Below, piece by piece: positions 1 to 9,693 of a stretch of 64,000 nucleotides of DNA (the first letter of the stretch is position 1; every line of letters starts with the position of its first letter). The translations under genes were made by a program, and so were the position numbers. Under the pieces are notes generated by a model. That model was given only the letters and a program-made list of their open reading frames with translations. It ran no database searches and was not told where the DNA came from. Origin of the DNA: Pedobacter kyonggii (GTDB lineage Bacteria; Bacteroidota; Bacteroidia; Sphingobacteriales; Sphingobacteriaceae); contig NZ_SIXF01000010.1 in NCBI RefSeq assembly GCF_004310665.1, positions 62,001 to 126,000 on the forward strand, read 5' to 3'.

Positions 1-158
1 TCTAAGTTTTCGATCTTAATTAAGCCCTCATTAAAAGCAGTATACAGTGAATCTTTAGTACCCAATAAGGCTTTGTACTTTTTAGGCGATAAAACAACAC
101 ATGAGCTTAGGGAAGAAATAAACAGGAGAACGGCAAATGCAAGAAAGGTATTTTTCAT
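1..158 (-). CDS. N-terminal part of a lipoprotein, probably OmpA-family (runs off the left edge)
   Basis: An ATG at 158 on the minus strand opens a frame that stays open to base 1, so about 52 residues are visible. They form a lipoprotein signal peptide: Met-Lys-Asn, a hydrophobic stretch, then Ser-Leu-Ser-Ser-Cys with Cys20 as the lipidation site. The next residues (SPKKYKALL) resemble the start of OmpA-type outer-membrane lipoproteins that anchor to peptidoglycan in this phylum. The peptidoglycan-binding domain itself would lie outside the window, so the family is inferred from the N-terminus only. Confidence 0.6.
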   Translation of the reverse strand, partial: MKNTFLAFAVLLFISSLSSCVVLSPKKYKALLGTKDSLYTAFNEGLIKIENL

Positions 159-227
159 ATTTTTATTATCAAGATTTGAGTATCAGGTATCTAGACCTTT
201 TATAGTTTGAACATTGATTATTGCTGG

Positions 228-887
228 TTATTGATCAATGGCGTTCCGTAAAAATGCAACTAATGGTTGTACTGTTATAAAAGAACTTATTAACTTATTA
301 ACGAGGTTTGGTTTTAAAAATTCTTCGTCATTGATTTTTGTGGTGGCCTCGAAGCTTTTCAACTTTAAAAATTCGATGTTCGGATCTGCTGGATCATAAC
401 CTTTGGGTGCATTTTTAAGTGCATTATCAACGCCTAGTTTAAAGTTTTTCTTAAAGACTGCGTTGTTAATAATTTCCTTAAAATCGCCAATATTATAATC
501 AATCTCTTGTCTGATCAATTTTAAATGAGGCGCATCTGGCATCCAGTATCCACCGGCAATAAAGCTTTTCCCTGGCTGGATATGCAGATAATAACCGGGC
601 TCATTCCCCCCTTTTTTGGTAGAGAACCATATGCCGAAGTTATTTTTATAAGGATCTTTATTTTTGCTGAAGCGCACATCACGATAAATGCGTAAAAGGC
701 ACTTCTTTGGATCCATCTCTGCCGGAAGCATTGGATCTACTTTGGCCAACTCTGGGATAATGTTTGCTACAAGTTCGAGTACATCAGCCTTTGCATTTTC
801 ATAAACTTCTTTGTTGGCGGCAAACCATTCGCGGTTATTATTCTCCGCTACGTCTTTTATAAAACTAAGGGTTTCTTTTTTTAACAT
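228..887 (-). CDS. DUF2461 (TIGR02453) family protein
   Basis: This 219-residue soluble protein has no signal peptide or membrane segment. It carries the DUF2461 pattern: an early 'NNREWF' segment, a central 'LLRIYRDVRFSKNKDPYKNNFGIWF' type motif (about residues 62-88) rich in Arg, Lys and aromatics, and 'GYYLHIQPG' following it. Length is normal for the family. The biochemical role is unknown. The start is an ATG at 887 and no alternative start is close. It lies between an edge lipoprotein gene and the DUF983 gene with gaps of about 70 bp on each side, so it is probably its own unit. Confidence 0.9.
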   Translation of the reverse strand: MLKKETLSFIKDVAENNNREWFAANKEVYENAKADVLELVANIIPELAKVDPMLPAEMDPKKCLLRIYRDVRFSKNKDPYKNNFGIWFSTKKGGNEPGYYLHIQPGKSFIAGGYWMPDAPHLKLIRQEIDYNIGDFKEIINNAVFKKNFKLGVDNALKNAPKGYDPADPNIEFLKLKSFEATTKINDEEFLKPNLVNKLISSFITVQPLVAFLRNAIDQ

Positions 888-962
888 ACGGCACTGGGTT
901 AATTGGTTAATCGCTTAATTTAACAATTAATCAATTTATACGATTTAAACGATTAACCAATA

Positions 963-1358
963 CTACTTATCGTAATAAGGTTTATACTTAATGTTCGGCG
1001 ATAAAATATGGAGCAGTATAATTCTCGAATAGCGATAATTAAACGGATACAGGATAAAACAGCCTGCAAAAATAACAATCAGATAATGCCAGAAGGTCTC
1101 ATCGGTTAGCGGACCGAAAATTAAATAGGTGATAAAACTGGCAAAAAGCATTTCGATTACATTCATCGCATAACTTACATACATAGCAGCATAGAAATAA
1201 CCAGGTTCAATCTCTATCCGCTGGGCACAATAACTGCAAATTTCTTTGGTGTGCTGAATATTCCAGCCATACATACTGCCTGTAAATATATCACCTCTAC
1301 GGCAGTGTGGGCATTTGCAATGAACAATTGCCGAAAGTTTTGAGGTTTTACCCGACAT
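963..1358 (-). CDS. DUF983 family small membrane protein
   Basis: The 131-residue protein begins with a zinc-ribbon-like segment holding two Cys pairs (CPHC near residue 16 and CSYC near residue 41). Two membrane helices follow (about residues 55-80 and 87-105). This arrangement and the conserved 'EPGYFYAAMYVSYA' stretch identify DUF983. In Bacteroidota such genes often neighbour cytochrome oxidase assembly genes. Here it lies directly downstream of the 91-residue protein (3-bp gap), so the two are probably co-transcribed. Function is unknown. A role in oxidase or heme maturation is inference from context only. Confidence 0.85.
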   Translation of the reverse strand: MSGKTSKLSAIVHCKCPHCRRGDIFTGSMYGWNIQHTKEICSYCAQRIEIEPGYFYAAMYVSYAMNVIEMLFASFITYLIFGPLTDETFWHYLIVIFAGCFILYPFNYRYSRIILLHILSPNIKYKPYYDK

Positions 1359-1361
1359 GTG

Positions 1362-1637
1362 CTAATTTAAATGAAAGGGCTCTTTTTTCATGTTTAATTC
1401 CACATTTTTCTTACGGAATTTTTTATACCACACTACGCCAACAATCATTGCCATTAGGTAAGGAATAGCCAATAAATACAAAACCCCGGTATTTAAACCT
1501 GCTGAAACCGTATTACCATTTTTCACGCCCTGCTCTGCATTAATGCTGCACATGGCACATTGCGCTTGTACATTTGCAGAGAACAGCAATACACAAGCAA
1601 TTGAAAATAAGATAAAAGTGAATGTCTTCTTCATCAT
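1362..1637 (-). CDS. Small secreted/membrane protein of the oxidase-associated CAMC type
   Basis: The 91-residue protein has an N-terminal signal sequence ending near 'NVQAQ', then a CAMC cysteine pair at about residues 27-30, one membrane helix (about residues 50-70) and a basic tail. From memory, similar proteins in Bacteroidota sit beside SCO and DUF420 genes of the cytochrome oxidase cluster, so an assembly role is plausible but unproven. Two ATGs are adjacent (1637 and 1634) and either could start. The gene is followed within 3 bp by DUF983. A -7 box lies immediately upstream. Confidence 0.75.
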   Translation of the reverse strand: MMKKTFTFILFSIACVLLFSANVQAQCAMCSINAEQGVKNGNTVSAGLNTGVLYLLAIPYLMAMIVGVVWYKKFRKKNVELNMKKEPFHLN

Positions 1638-1639
1638 TG

Positions 1640-1675
1640 CAAATATAAGATTAAACGAGCGGAGGGTGGCAAAAA
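1640..1675 (-). promoter_or_regulatory. Candidate promoter of the 91-residue gene
   Basis: On the minus strand a TATATTTG box (1640-1647) fits the Bacteroidota -7 consensus TAnnTTTG. A TTTTTG (1670-1675) lies about 22 bp upstream as a possible -33 element, which is slightly long. The box ends two bases before the first ATG, so the transcript would be leaderless or nearly so. Confidence 0.4.
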
Positions 1676-1684
1676 TTATGTCAT

Positions 1685-1714
1685 AAAAAAACCCCGCTGA
1701 TAAGGCGGGGTTTT
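1685..1714 (-). terminator. Rho-independent terminator of the SusCD/metallohydrolase operon
   Basis: CCCCGC (1692-1697) pairs with GCGGGG (1705-1710) around a short loop. On the minus strand the stem is followed by a run of T. It lies 17 bp after the DUF4302 stop codon and before the promoter of the next minus-strand gene. Confidence 0.85.
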
Positions 1715-1731
1715 AATGAAAGCGTATTGAA

Positions 1732-3087
1732 TTACTTTAATAAAAAGGTCATCACAATTGCAGGATTTTCCACACTTGTCATTCTACCATATAAAACTCC
1801 CCCACTTGAGAAATAATCGAAAGCTACGCGATTATTTAAAATGAAAGTATAAAATCTAGATAGCGGACCTGAAACATATCCACCCGATGGAGCCGAAAAT
1901 TGCGTAAATTTGTATACTCCATTAGCATCTACAGTATAGGTGTATGAAGAAGTAGTTACCCAGCCGCCCGTTTCTGTCGGTCCACTCTGACTGCTCCTGC
2001 CATTGATCAAAAACCTTTTGTTTACAATATTCCAATCCAAATCAATTCTACCATAATTAAAAGCAAAACCACCTGTAATAGCAGGTATTAAACCGTTATG
2101 GAAATAATTTAAAATGTCAGCACCCGCTGTGGAAGTTCCCGGATAAATTGTTTTGTATTCAGATCTTAAACCTGAGTACTTCGATCCAAATAATAAATGT
2201 AATGGAACCAATGGTACAGTAGAGTTGTTAACAATATATTCTTTACCAGTGCTATCATAAATCGCTAACGTATTGGCATCTTTCCATGCCATGCTTACAA
2301 ATTTAATCCCATTCCAAATCAAGCCGTCACCAAGAATAGACACGCCATTGATGGTGTAAGCAAATTTCATATTTGCCGAAGCGATCGTTGTTCCATCAGC
2401 TAAAACTCCAGTTAAATCAATTCTCTTTCCTGAATTCAGAGAGTTTGTAGAGTTTAAGGTTAACGTTACTTTCAACGTAGTTGTGCCAGAAACCACTTCG
2501 ATAAAAGGGTTTGCATTATTAACAAAAAACGCCTTGAATTTATCGATAAGCGTTTTATATTGAGCGCTTTCATATGCCGTTTTTTGTGCAGCAGTGGCTT
2601 TAACCATTTTAAGTACCTGACGGTATTTTTTACCTGTTAAAATCAAGCTATCTGCGGTAGATCTTTCAAATAAAAACTCTACATCACTCCTTAATCCTGT
2701 TCCGGTTACCCCACCAAATGAACTAGGATTTGGATCACTCAATAAAGAGATGTAGTTGTAAGTATCGAAAATTAATTCAGCACCTGCATTGGCTTTAACA
2801 CGATAAGTGGAAGGGGCAATTTTAGTTGCAGATTCATCAGTTAAATCTCCCGCCATTTGAACAACCTGATTCGCACGATCAAAAGTCATGTAAAAACCGT
2901 AACCACCACCACCTGCAGTAGGTAAGGTAGCAATCCAGCCGTTTGGAGAAGAGGCCAAAATAGTATTCACCTCTTCAATTGATTGGTTCATGCGTACCTC
3001 AGGGCGATCATCGAAATTTAATTCTTCTTCTTTTTTACAGCCTGCAAATGTCAGCAAGGCCATAAATAAATATAATATCCTTTTCAT
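1732..3087 (-). CDS. DUF4302 lipoprotein of a SusCD locus
   Basis: This 451-residue protein has a lipoprotein signal (FAGC followed by Lys-Lys-Glu-Glu, Cys17) and the DUF4302 architecture. An N-terminal part carries 'EVNTILASSPNGW' and a Gly-rich segment, and the C-terminal part is rich in beta strands. DUF4302 proteins are typically encoded downstream of a SusC/SusD pair and a HExxH lipoprotein, exactly as here. It is probably anchored on the outer membrane, perhaps at the cell surface, and may bind substrate. That role is inferred. It is the last gene of the operon: the metallohydrolase stop is only 2 bp upstream and a terminator follows. Confidence 0.85.
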   Translation of the reverse strand: MKRILYLFMALLTFAGCKKEEELNFDDRPEVRMNQSIEEVNTILASSPNGWIATLPTAGGGGYGFYMTFDRANQVVQMAGDLTDESATKIAPSTYRVKANAGAELIFDTYNYISLLSDPNPSSFGGVTGTGLRSDVEFLFERSTADSLILTGKKYRQVLKMVKATAAQKTAYESAQYKTLIDKFKAFFVNNANPFIEVVSGTTTLKVTLTLNSTNSLNSGKRIDLTGVLADGTTIASANMKFAYTINGVSILGDGLIWNGIKFVSMAWKDANTLAIYDSTGKEYIVNNSTVPLVPLHLLFGSKYSGLRSEYKTIYPGTSTAGADILNYFHNGLIPAITGGFAFNYGRIDLDWNIVNKRFLINGRSSQSGPTETGGWVTTSSYTYTVDANGVYKFTQFSAPSGGYVSGPLSRFYTFILNNRVAFDYFSSGGVLYGRMTSVENPAIVMTFLLK

Positions 3088-3089
3088 GT

Positions 3090-4469
3090 TTATAATGTTT
3101 GGCCTAAAAGTCCATAAAAATTATTAGTTGGCGTGCCTTGAAGATAGAAGCCTCCATATGAATTATAGTTGGCAGAGGTTATTGTTGGCGGCAACCAATC
3201 AGCAATAAATGTTTTACCAGTAAGATAAGCCTGAAGGGTATTGGTAAACGAAGTTGCAAATAGCGCCCCATTATTAAAAGTAGTACCTGTAGCATTAGCA
3301 ACTTTTGTAAACGTTACCGCACCAGTAGTCGCATTTATTGTATAATTAAACGAATAATCGCCAAAATACTGTGTTGTTGCATTTGAAAAGGCGCCTCTAA
3401 CAGTTAACACAGTCGCAGATTCAAATCTAAGTTGAATATAATCCAGATGATATCTTTGGGTAGCGCTATAGGCTAATATAGCTGCTTTGAAATCATTATA
3501 TGCCGTTGCAAATTCAGTAGAAATTCCGTTAGTAGCATAAATTCCATCCTCTAGATTGACGGTAATTGTTTTATATAAATTCTGTCCCATCCAGTAACGG
3601 AAGCTGGCTTGTTGGTACTTATACTGATTGCGAACGATATTCTGAATTTCCATTTGCAGCGCTCTGAAATCAATACCCATATTGGTAAAATATTGCACCA
3701 CGCTCGCTTCCTTCGCTTTCAATGCTGCTTTACCAACAACTGTTGATTTATTTGCACGGGCATCAAACCAAGCCTGACCAAATACCAGTAGGTGTGATAC
3801 TGTTTCCGCAAAATCTTCACCTGGCTGACTTGAAGCATAAGGGGTTACATACCCATTATTTCTTGCGATAGTATCATGTGTACTTGTCCAGGTTGCCAAA
3901 TAAGTAGACTTGGTAATGTTCTGAAAATCATCTGGCATAGGTACAATTTGATTCAATGTATGCGTAAACTCATGATGAATGGTTTTTAATTTTCCAACCA
4001 CATCGCCCGGAACATTTACATTAAAATCATTTACCGCGTAAATGGTAATGTTTCTACCAGCAGCAGCAGTAGCCAATGTATATGAATTATCAGGATTGTA
4101 AGATCCCGAGCCAAACAACACAAATTGTTTAGGCACCATCTTTTTAATAAAGGCAGTACCCGCAATTTTTCGGTAAGGCAATATAAAACCTTCTAAAACA
4201 GTTTGCATCTGAGACTGAACTTTATCAACTTTTACGGCCGCTACATCACGGTCATCTCCGTGATAGAAGCGGTTGTAGCGGTAAATAACATCAATATTAT
4301 ATTCATCTAAAAATGTCGTGGTTAACCATTTATCAAGTGGCGTATTCGCTACTGGATTATCGATGTTGTATTGGCTAAAATCGACATTTAAAGGGTCCTC
4401 TTTTTTACAAGAGTTTGCTAAAGCTACAATTAGCAGTAAAGCAAATAATTTAAATATGTTCTTTTTCAT
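3090..4469 (-). CDS. Substrate import-associated zinc metallohydrolase lipoprotein (TIGR04549 type)
   Basis: This 459-residue lipoprotein has its lipobox at Cys21 (LANSC-KK) and a clear zinc-peptidase motif, H166-E-F-T-H170. A downstream 'GEDFAE' (about 217-222) offers Glu222 as a likely third zinc ligand. These features and the position after SusD match the TIGR04549 group of predicted metallohydrolases linked to TonB-dependent import. It is probably attached to the outer membrane and cleaves, or once cleaved, a peptide or related polymer that SusCD takes up. The substrate cannot be read from sequence. Gaps of 9 bp to SusD and 2 bp to DUF4302 show one transcription unit. Confidence 0.88.
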   Translation of the reverse strand: MKKNIFKLFALLLIVALANSCKKEDPLNVDFSQYNIDNPVANTPLDKWLTTTFLDEYNIDVIYRYNRFYHGDDRDVAAVKVDKVQSQMQTVLEGFILPYRKIAGTAFIKKMVPKQFVLFGSGSYNPDNSYTLATAAAGRNITIYAVNDFNVNVPGDVVGKLKTIHHEFTHTLNQIVPMPDDFQNITKSTYLATWTSTHDTIARNNGYVTPYASSQPGEDFAETVSHLLVFGQAWFDARANKSTVVGKAALKAKEASVVQYFTNMGIDFRALQMEIQNIVRNQYKYQQASFRYWMGQNLYKTITVNLEDGIYATNGISTEFATAYNDFKAAILAYSATQRYHLDYIQLRFESATVLTVRGAFSNATTQYFGDYSFNYTINATTGAVTFTKVANATGTTFNNGALFATSFTNTLQAYLTGKTFIADWLPPTITSANYNSYGGFYLQGTPTNNFYGLLGQTL

Positions 4470-4478
4470 GAGTAGAAA

Positions 4479-5951
4479 TTATCTTGGATTTAGTGGAACA
4501 TTTGATAATAATGCCTCTTGAGGAATTTGAAAAACTCTGCGAAGATCGGTTGGGCCTAACTCATCAAAAGTTTCTAAGCCAGCTGTATCATACTTGTTGT
4601 GTTTAACAGTTAGTCCGTGGCGGATGATATCCAACCATCTTAAACCCTCTTGTAAAAATTCTGCCTTTTTGCTTTCTAAAATTAATTTAATGATCACCTC
4701 TTTCGGATCAGAAATACTGTAGAATGCAGTGATTTTTGGCAGTGTCGCCGCATCAGAACTTGCACTATAATTGCTGATCTTCGTACTTAAGAATATATTC
4801 ATATCTCTTAATGCATTGTCAAACTGACCTAATTGTGCGTATGCTTCTGCCCTATTCAACAAAGATTCGTCAACCGTAAGTAATGGTGCAATTAAGTAAG
4901 GGAAACCGATATCAGCACCAGGGCTCGTACGATGGAAATATTCTTTGAATTTATAGGTGGTATAATGAGGAACTCCATAAGATAAAATCTTATCTGCTCT
5001 GGTTTTACCTGTAAAGTTACCACCTAGCTGGAACATTTTTACCATGTTGATGCCATAACCATAACGAGGTGAGGTTTGTCTTTGCCAGCCAGAATATTGC
5101 TGGGTTAACAACAACGTAGATTTTTGATCTGACCTGGTAAACATGGTTCTGAAATCTTCTGTTCCAGCAGCTCTATAAGTGCTGTTAACAGGCCTTAAGT
5201 TGTTGAAGAAATCGCCGCCTGATACGGTTGCTGATGATTCATCAATTACCTTTTGCCACTCACCTTTAAATAAATAGAAACGCGATGCAAAAGCATGTGC
5301 AGCTGCCGGTGTAAAGTGATATTTTGGAACGGTGTAAGCTGTTGCAGATAATAAGGCCATTCCTTCCACTAAATCCTTTTCAATTTTCTCGTAAGTAGAT
5401 TTTACAGTACCTCTGTCATATTGAGCAATAACCTTTGTTTCCGGCACCGTTACATAAGGAATGCCAGGAGAGTCATTCGAACCACCAATTGCATAAACTT
5501 TCGAAAAAAGTGTAACCAACATAAAGTGCGCATAAGCACGTGCTACCAAAGCTTCACCTTTGTAAGGTAAAACCGCGTTGCCCAGGTTGTTTTTTTCTAT
5601 GGCTTCTAAGGCCTGGTTAGCGGCTGCAATGGCTCCATAACAACTGTTCCAATAAGCAGTGGTAGAGCCGGTTCCATCACCAATCACATCTTGCCAGTTG
5701 TATGGCCTGCTAATTACATCATCCAAACCGCCAACGCCATTACCTTTATCTTCAGCATTATCTGATGCAGCTTCTGTAAAGTAGTAATAGTCTCGGCCAG
5801 GGTAAGCTGTTGTTACCAATTGTGCAACTTTTTCAACTGAATTAATTTGTGTTCTATTATCTGGTTCAGTATCTAAATATTTATTACACGATTGTGTAGA
5901 AAACATAACACCCAAACCGAATAATAAGATATGTATCTTATTTAATTTCAT
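4479..5951 (-). CDS. SusD/RagB family nutrient-binding outer membrane lipoprotein
   Basis: The protein (about 490 residues) has a signal peptide ending in a Ser-Cys-Asn-Lys lipobox, followed by the 'YLDTEPDN' segment usual for SusD proteins. The TPR-like repeats and the C-terminal 'RRVFQIPQEALLSN' and 'LNPR' end are also typical. SusD acts as the lid over the SusC channel and captures substrate at the surface. The ATG at 5951 is chosen: the upstream in-frame start is a TTG that would overlap susC and add eight residues before a normal signal peptide. It is 13 bp behind susC and in the same operon as the metallohydrolase. Confidence 0.95.
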   Translation of the reverse strand: MKLNKIHILLFGLGVMFSTQSCNKYLDTEPDNRTQINSVEKVAQLVTTAYPGRDYYYFTEAASDNAEDKGNGVGGLDDVISRPYNWQDVIGDGTGSTTAYWNSCYGAIAAANQALEAIEKNNLGNAVLPYKGEALVARAYAHFMLVTLFSKVYAIGGSNDSPGIPYVTVPETKVIAQYDRGTVKSTYEKIEKDLVEGMALLSATAYTVPKYHFTPAAAHAFASRFYLFKGEWQKVIDESSATVSGGDFFNNLRPVNSTYRAAGTEDFRTMFTRSDQKSTLLLTQQYSGWQRQTSPRYGYGINMVKMFQLGGNFTGKTRADKILSYGVPHYTTYKFKEYFHRTSPGADIGFPYLIAPLLTVDESLLNRAEAYAQLGQFDNALRDMNIFLSTKISNYSASSDAATLPKITAFYSISDPKEVIIKLILESKKAEFLQEGLRWLDIIRHGLTVKHNKYDTAGLETFDELGPTDLRRVFQIPQEALLSNVPLNPR

Positions 5952-5964
5952 AATTTTAGTTTTT

Positions 5965-8900
5965 TTAGAATCCAACCTTTAGTGATAATGTGTATTGTTT
6001 TGGAATTGGTAAAGCCACCCCTCCCGATCCGAAGAACTCAGGGTCTTGACCATTTAATCTTTTATCTGAATACAATAGCGCAATATTATTTCCAATTAAT
6101 GAAATTGATGCATTTGACATGCCCAGTTTTGCAGCCCATTGTTTTGGAACCTCATAACCGATTGAGATCTGCTTAAATCTGATGAAATCGCCTTTTGCTA
6201 CACGCTCTGTTGAATAATTGTAAAGGTTATAAGGGTATACAGCCCAAACCGTTGATCCATCAGCATCTTTAACCGTCTGATTCACATCGTATGGATCGAG
6301 CAAAGCAGGAATGTTGGTAAACGCTTCATCGCCAGGCTTAATCCATCTGTTCAACATATCTTTCGACATTGAATAGATATCTGAATAAGATGCCTGATAA
6401 GTTGGATCTAGACGTACATAGTTACCAGCTTGAAATGTAAATAAAGCCGAAACCGTGAAGTTTTTGTACCTGAATTGGTTATAAAAACCACCAGTTAACT
6501 TTGGATCAACCGGACCTTCGTATTTTAAATGTTGGGTATTTGTACTTTGCAAATTGATGTAAGTGTTGCGTCTTCCATCTTCGTCAATGTAATATGGAAA
6601 TCCTCTATTATGATCTAAACCATCAAATTGAATTGAGAACAATCCACGCTGAGAATATCCTTTTAAAACACCACCATCAGCATCTACTAAGCTGAAAATA
6701 TTTGGACTAACTTCAAGGTTTGTGATTTCATTGGTATTGTAACCGAAGTTTAAATTAGTTCTCCAATTGAAATCTCCAACTTTAACTGGTGTTCCGCCGA
6801 TGGTTAATTCCAAACCTTTACTTTTCATGGAAGCATAGTTGGCTGTTTTTTGAAATTGACCACCAATACCTGATGTTCGGATGGTACCAATCAAATCGAA
6901 AATATTTCTTTTGTAAACATCAACAGTTACGTTTACCCTATTTTGGAAGAATGCCAAATCAGCACCAATGTTCAATTCTTTATTTTTCTCCCAGGTAAGT
7001 TCAGAATTTTCTAAACCAGAGATGAAAGTTGCCGTTTCTTTCTCATTGTCATACGGTCTTCTCGTTATCTGGTTATAATATACTGCTGATGAATTTGTAG
7101 CGTTACCAATATTTGCAGTTAAACCATAAGTTGCACGTAAAGCAGCTGCAGTGAAGATTTTGCTATCTTGAGGCCAGAATGCTTCCTGATTAATAAACCA
7201 TTTACCAGATACGTTCCAGGTTGGTAACCATCTTCCGGTTCTGCTACTTCCCATTTTATTCGATCCATCTATACGGCCAGAAGCATTAATAGTATAGCGC
7301 TCTTTATATGAATATGCACCGTTCAATAAGAAGCCAGTGAATCTATCATAAGTATTACTCATTCCAAAATAAGGGAAACCCGATTCTTGAGCCCATTTGA
7401 AATATTTATATGCAGAGTTTACGATACCCCCATTTTCATATTGATAACCAACACCATCAAAGTTTTCAGCTTGTCTGTCAGTGTAACGTACCTCCATCAA
7501 ACCCATTCCATACACATGGTGATCCTGTCCGAAAATTTTATCGTAAGTTAATTTTTGGTTGAAGTAGTAGTTTTTCAGATTATCGGTTTTTGTATTGTAG
7601 AAACCGCCTTCAGGTAAAACACTTACTGGTAACCTGGTTGGATCTTCCGGATCGGTATACAAGTATTTGTTTGAGCCGATAGTTGTTGCATCAGATGTAT
7701 TACGATAAGCCAGCACCATATTTGCATTCTCTAATATATAGTGCTGACGTTCTGTTTTAGCAAAACGATAAGCAGCATCGAAAGAGTAATTTAAAGAAGG
7801 AATAATCTGGTATCTTAAACCACCCTGAACTTTGAAATCGATTTGTCCGAGTTTAAGATAGTTGTTATCGATTTCGTGAAGGATATTGAATGGAGAAAAG
7901 TTTCTGGTAAAAAATTCACGATTGCCATTTTCATCAAAAGCAGTCATCGTTCTACTCGTATTTAAAGCATACGAATATGGGTTGATATCAAAATCTCTTG
8001 AGAACTTACCATAAACAGGGTCAGAAGTTCTTTCTAAAGTACCTGGAGCACGCTGATCACGTACGGATCCGTTCGCTAATAATTCAAAACTTAACTTATC
8101 ACTCATTTTTCCGTTAATCCTGAAATTACCAGTAAAACGATCTACACTGTTTCCAATAGTTTGTCCATTATCATGCAAGTAAGAAGTTGAAGCATATGTT
8201 TGAAACTTCTCTGTACCTGAATTAACACTCATTGAGTGTTCTTGTAAAAGCGAGTTTTTGAACAATACATCGAACCAATCGGTGTTGGCATTTGCATAAC
8301 GTTGTAAAAAATTACTTCTGCTTTGAATGTCATTACGCAATGCGAACGAATCAGTTGAAGGGTTATAGTCATATAACGAATTATACATTTTATAGAAAAC
8401 ACCACCTTCAGAACCTCTTGATGCGCTGGTATGCTGAAAAAAGCCTTTGTTTTCCAATTCCAATAAAACAGACATTTGATCTGCCGAATTTAGAATATCG
8501 AAATTATCATAAGTAGGCTTTAAATACGTGGTGAAGTTTCCAGTGTAACTAATTTTAGGTGCTCCATCGGTAACTCTACCTTTTTTTGTGGTTACAACAA
8601 CAACACCATTCATTGCACGGGCACCATATAAAGCAGTTGCAGCCGCATCCTTCAAAATGGTAAAACTTTCAATATCATCCGGATTAAGGCCAGCAACAGA
8701 AGAACCGATAAGTGTATTGGCATCACCGGTTGAAAGTGCCTCATTGGAGATATTTACCACGTCTTCCAAAATGATACCATCCACTACCCAAAGTGGTTTG
8801 TTATCGCCAGAAAGTGAAGTAGCACCACGAACACGGATTTTAGGTGCTGCACCAAATGTACCTGAAACGTTTTGAACAGAAACACCGGCAACCTGACCTT

Positions 8901-9660
8901 CTAACATTCTAGAAACATCAGGAATACCATTACGTTGTGCATCTGATGCTTTTACTAACGTTGCTGAACCTGTAAATAACTTTCTATCAATGTTCTGATA
9001 ACCATTGGAAACCACATTCACTTCTTTAAGTTGAGCAGCGTCTTCTTCCAGCGTAACATTAATAACCGTTTTACTGCCAATAGGTACCTCGAGTGTTTTG
9101 TAACCTATAAAGCTAAAGGTTAAAACGCCACCCTCTGTTACTGAAATAGCATAATCACCTGACCCATTGGTTGATACCGCATTAGCAACTCCTTTTTCTC
9201 TTACACTTACTCCTGGAAGTATTGCACCACTTTTATCTCTTACCTTACCAGTTATTTTTACCGCAACAAAATAACCAACTACTTTATCGAAAATACTCTT
9301 TTCTTTAGGTTTAATTAAGATCGTTTTATCTTCAATAGTATAGGCTAAATTCCGTCCTGAAATAATTTTAGCCATTACCTCTTCTATTGTCGCATTATTA
9401 AAATTGGCGTTTAAAGTAGTAGTACTTTTAATGGTATTGGTCGATAACAATACATCGTAACCAGATTGCTGTCTGATTTCCCTAAACATTTTCTCTAATG
9501 TTACATTTTTCTCCTTTAATGTAACCAGCTGGCCAAATGAAGCTGCGCTTACCTGCATTAAAGAGGCAAGCAATATGACCGTAACTAACTTCATAATTAA
9601 TAGCAATTTAGGTATGTAGCGCCGATGCGTACATAAAATTCTAATATAAATTTTGTACAT
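5965..9660 (-). CDS. SusC/RagA TonB-linked outer membrane transporter with STN domain
   Basis: This 1231-residue receptor starts with a long signal peptide (to about residue 44, 'SAASFGQ'). An STN (secretin/TonB short N-terminal) domain follows at about 48-122, then a carboxypeptidase-regulatory-like domain (about 136-208), a plug (about 215-350, with 'WVVDGIILED') and a 22-strand-type barrel ending in 'SLKVGF'. The STN domain indicates signalling to the FecR protein encoded just upstream, so substrate binding should activate the ECF sigma factor. SusC takes up the ligand held by SusD using TonB energy. An ECF-like promoter lies 34 bp upstream of the ATG. Confidence 0.96.
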   Translation of the reverse strand: MYKIYIRILCTHRRYIPKLLLIMKLVTVILLASLMQVSAASFGQLVTLKEKNVTLEKMFREIRQQSGYDVLLSTNTIKSTTTLNANFNNATIEEVMAKIISGRNLAYTIEDKTILIKPKEKSIFDKVVGYFVAVKITGKVRDKSGAILPGVSVREKGVANAVSTNGSGDYAISVTEGGVLTFSFIGYKTLEVPIGSKTVINVTLEEDAAQLKEVNVVSNGYQNIDRKLFTGSATLVKASDAQRNGIPDVSRMLEGQVAGVSVQNVSGTFGAAPKIRVRGATSLSGDNKPLWVVDGIILEDVVNISNEALSTGDANTLIGSSVAGLNPDDIESFTILKDAAATALYGARAMNGVVVVTTKKGRVTDGAPKISYTGNFTTYLKPTYDNFDILNSADQMSVLLELENKGFFQHTSASRGSEGGVFYKMYNSLYDYNPSTDSFALRNDIQSRSNFLQRYANANTDWFDVLFKNSLLQEHSMSVNSGTEKFQTYASTSYLHDNGQTIGNSVDRFTGNFRINGKMSDKLSFELLANGSVRDQRAPGTLERTSDPVYGKFSRDFDINPYSYALNTSRTMTAFDENGNREFFTRNFSPFNILHEIDNNYLKLGQIDFKVQGGLRYQIIPSLNYSFDAAYRFAKTERQHYILENANMVLAYRNTSDATTIGSNKYLYTDPEDPTRLPVSVLPEGGFYNTKTDNLKNYYFNQKLTYDKIFGQDHHVYGMGLMEVRYTDRQAENFDGVGYQYENGGIVNSAYKYFKWAQESGFPYFGMSNTYDRFTGFLLNGAYSYKERYTINASGRIDGSNKMGSSRTGRWLPTWNVSGKWFINQEAFWPQDSKIFTAAALRATYGLTANIGNATNSSAVYYNQITRRPYDNEKETATFISGLENSELTWEKNKELNIGADLAFFQNRVNVTVDVYKRNIFDLIGTIRTSGIGGQFQKTANYASMKSKGLELTIGGTPVKVGDFNWRTNLNFGYNTNEITNLEVSPNIFSLVDADGGVLKGYSQRGLFSIQFDGLDHNRGFPYYIDEDGRRNTYINLQSTNTQHLKYEGPVDPKLTGGFYNQFRYKNFTVSALFTFQAGNYVRLDPTYQASYSDIYSMSKDMLNRWIKPGDEAFTNIPALLDPYDVNQTVKDADGSTVWAVYPYNLYNYSTERVAKGDFIRFKQISIGYEVPKQWAAKLGMSNASISLIGNNIALLYSDKRLNGQDPEFFGSGGVALPIPKQYTLSLKVGF

Positions 9661-9693
9661 TTAATAGTCTGTTTTTGTGCGAAGCGCAATAAA

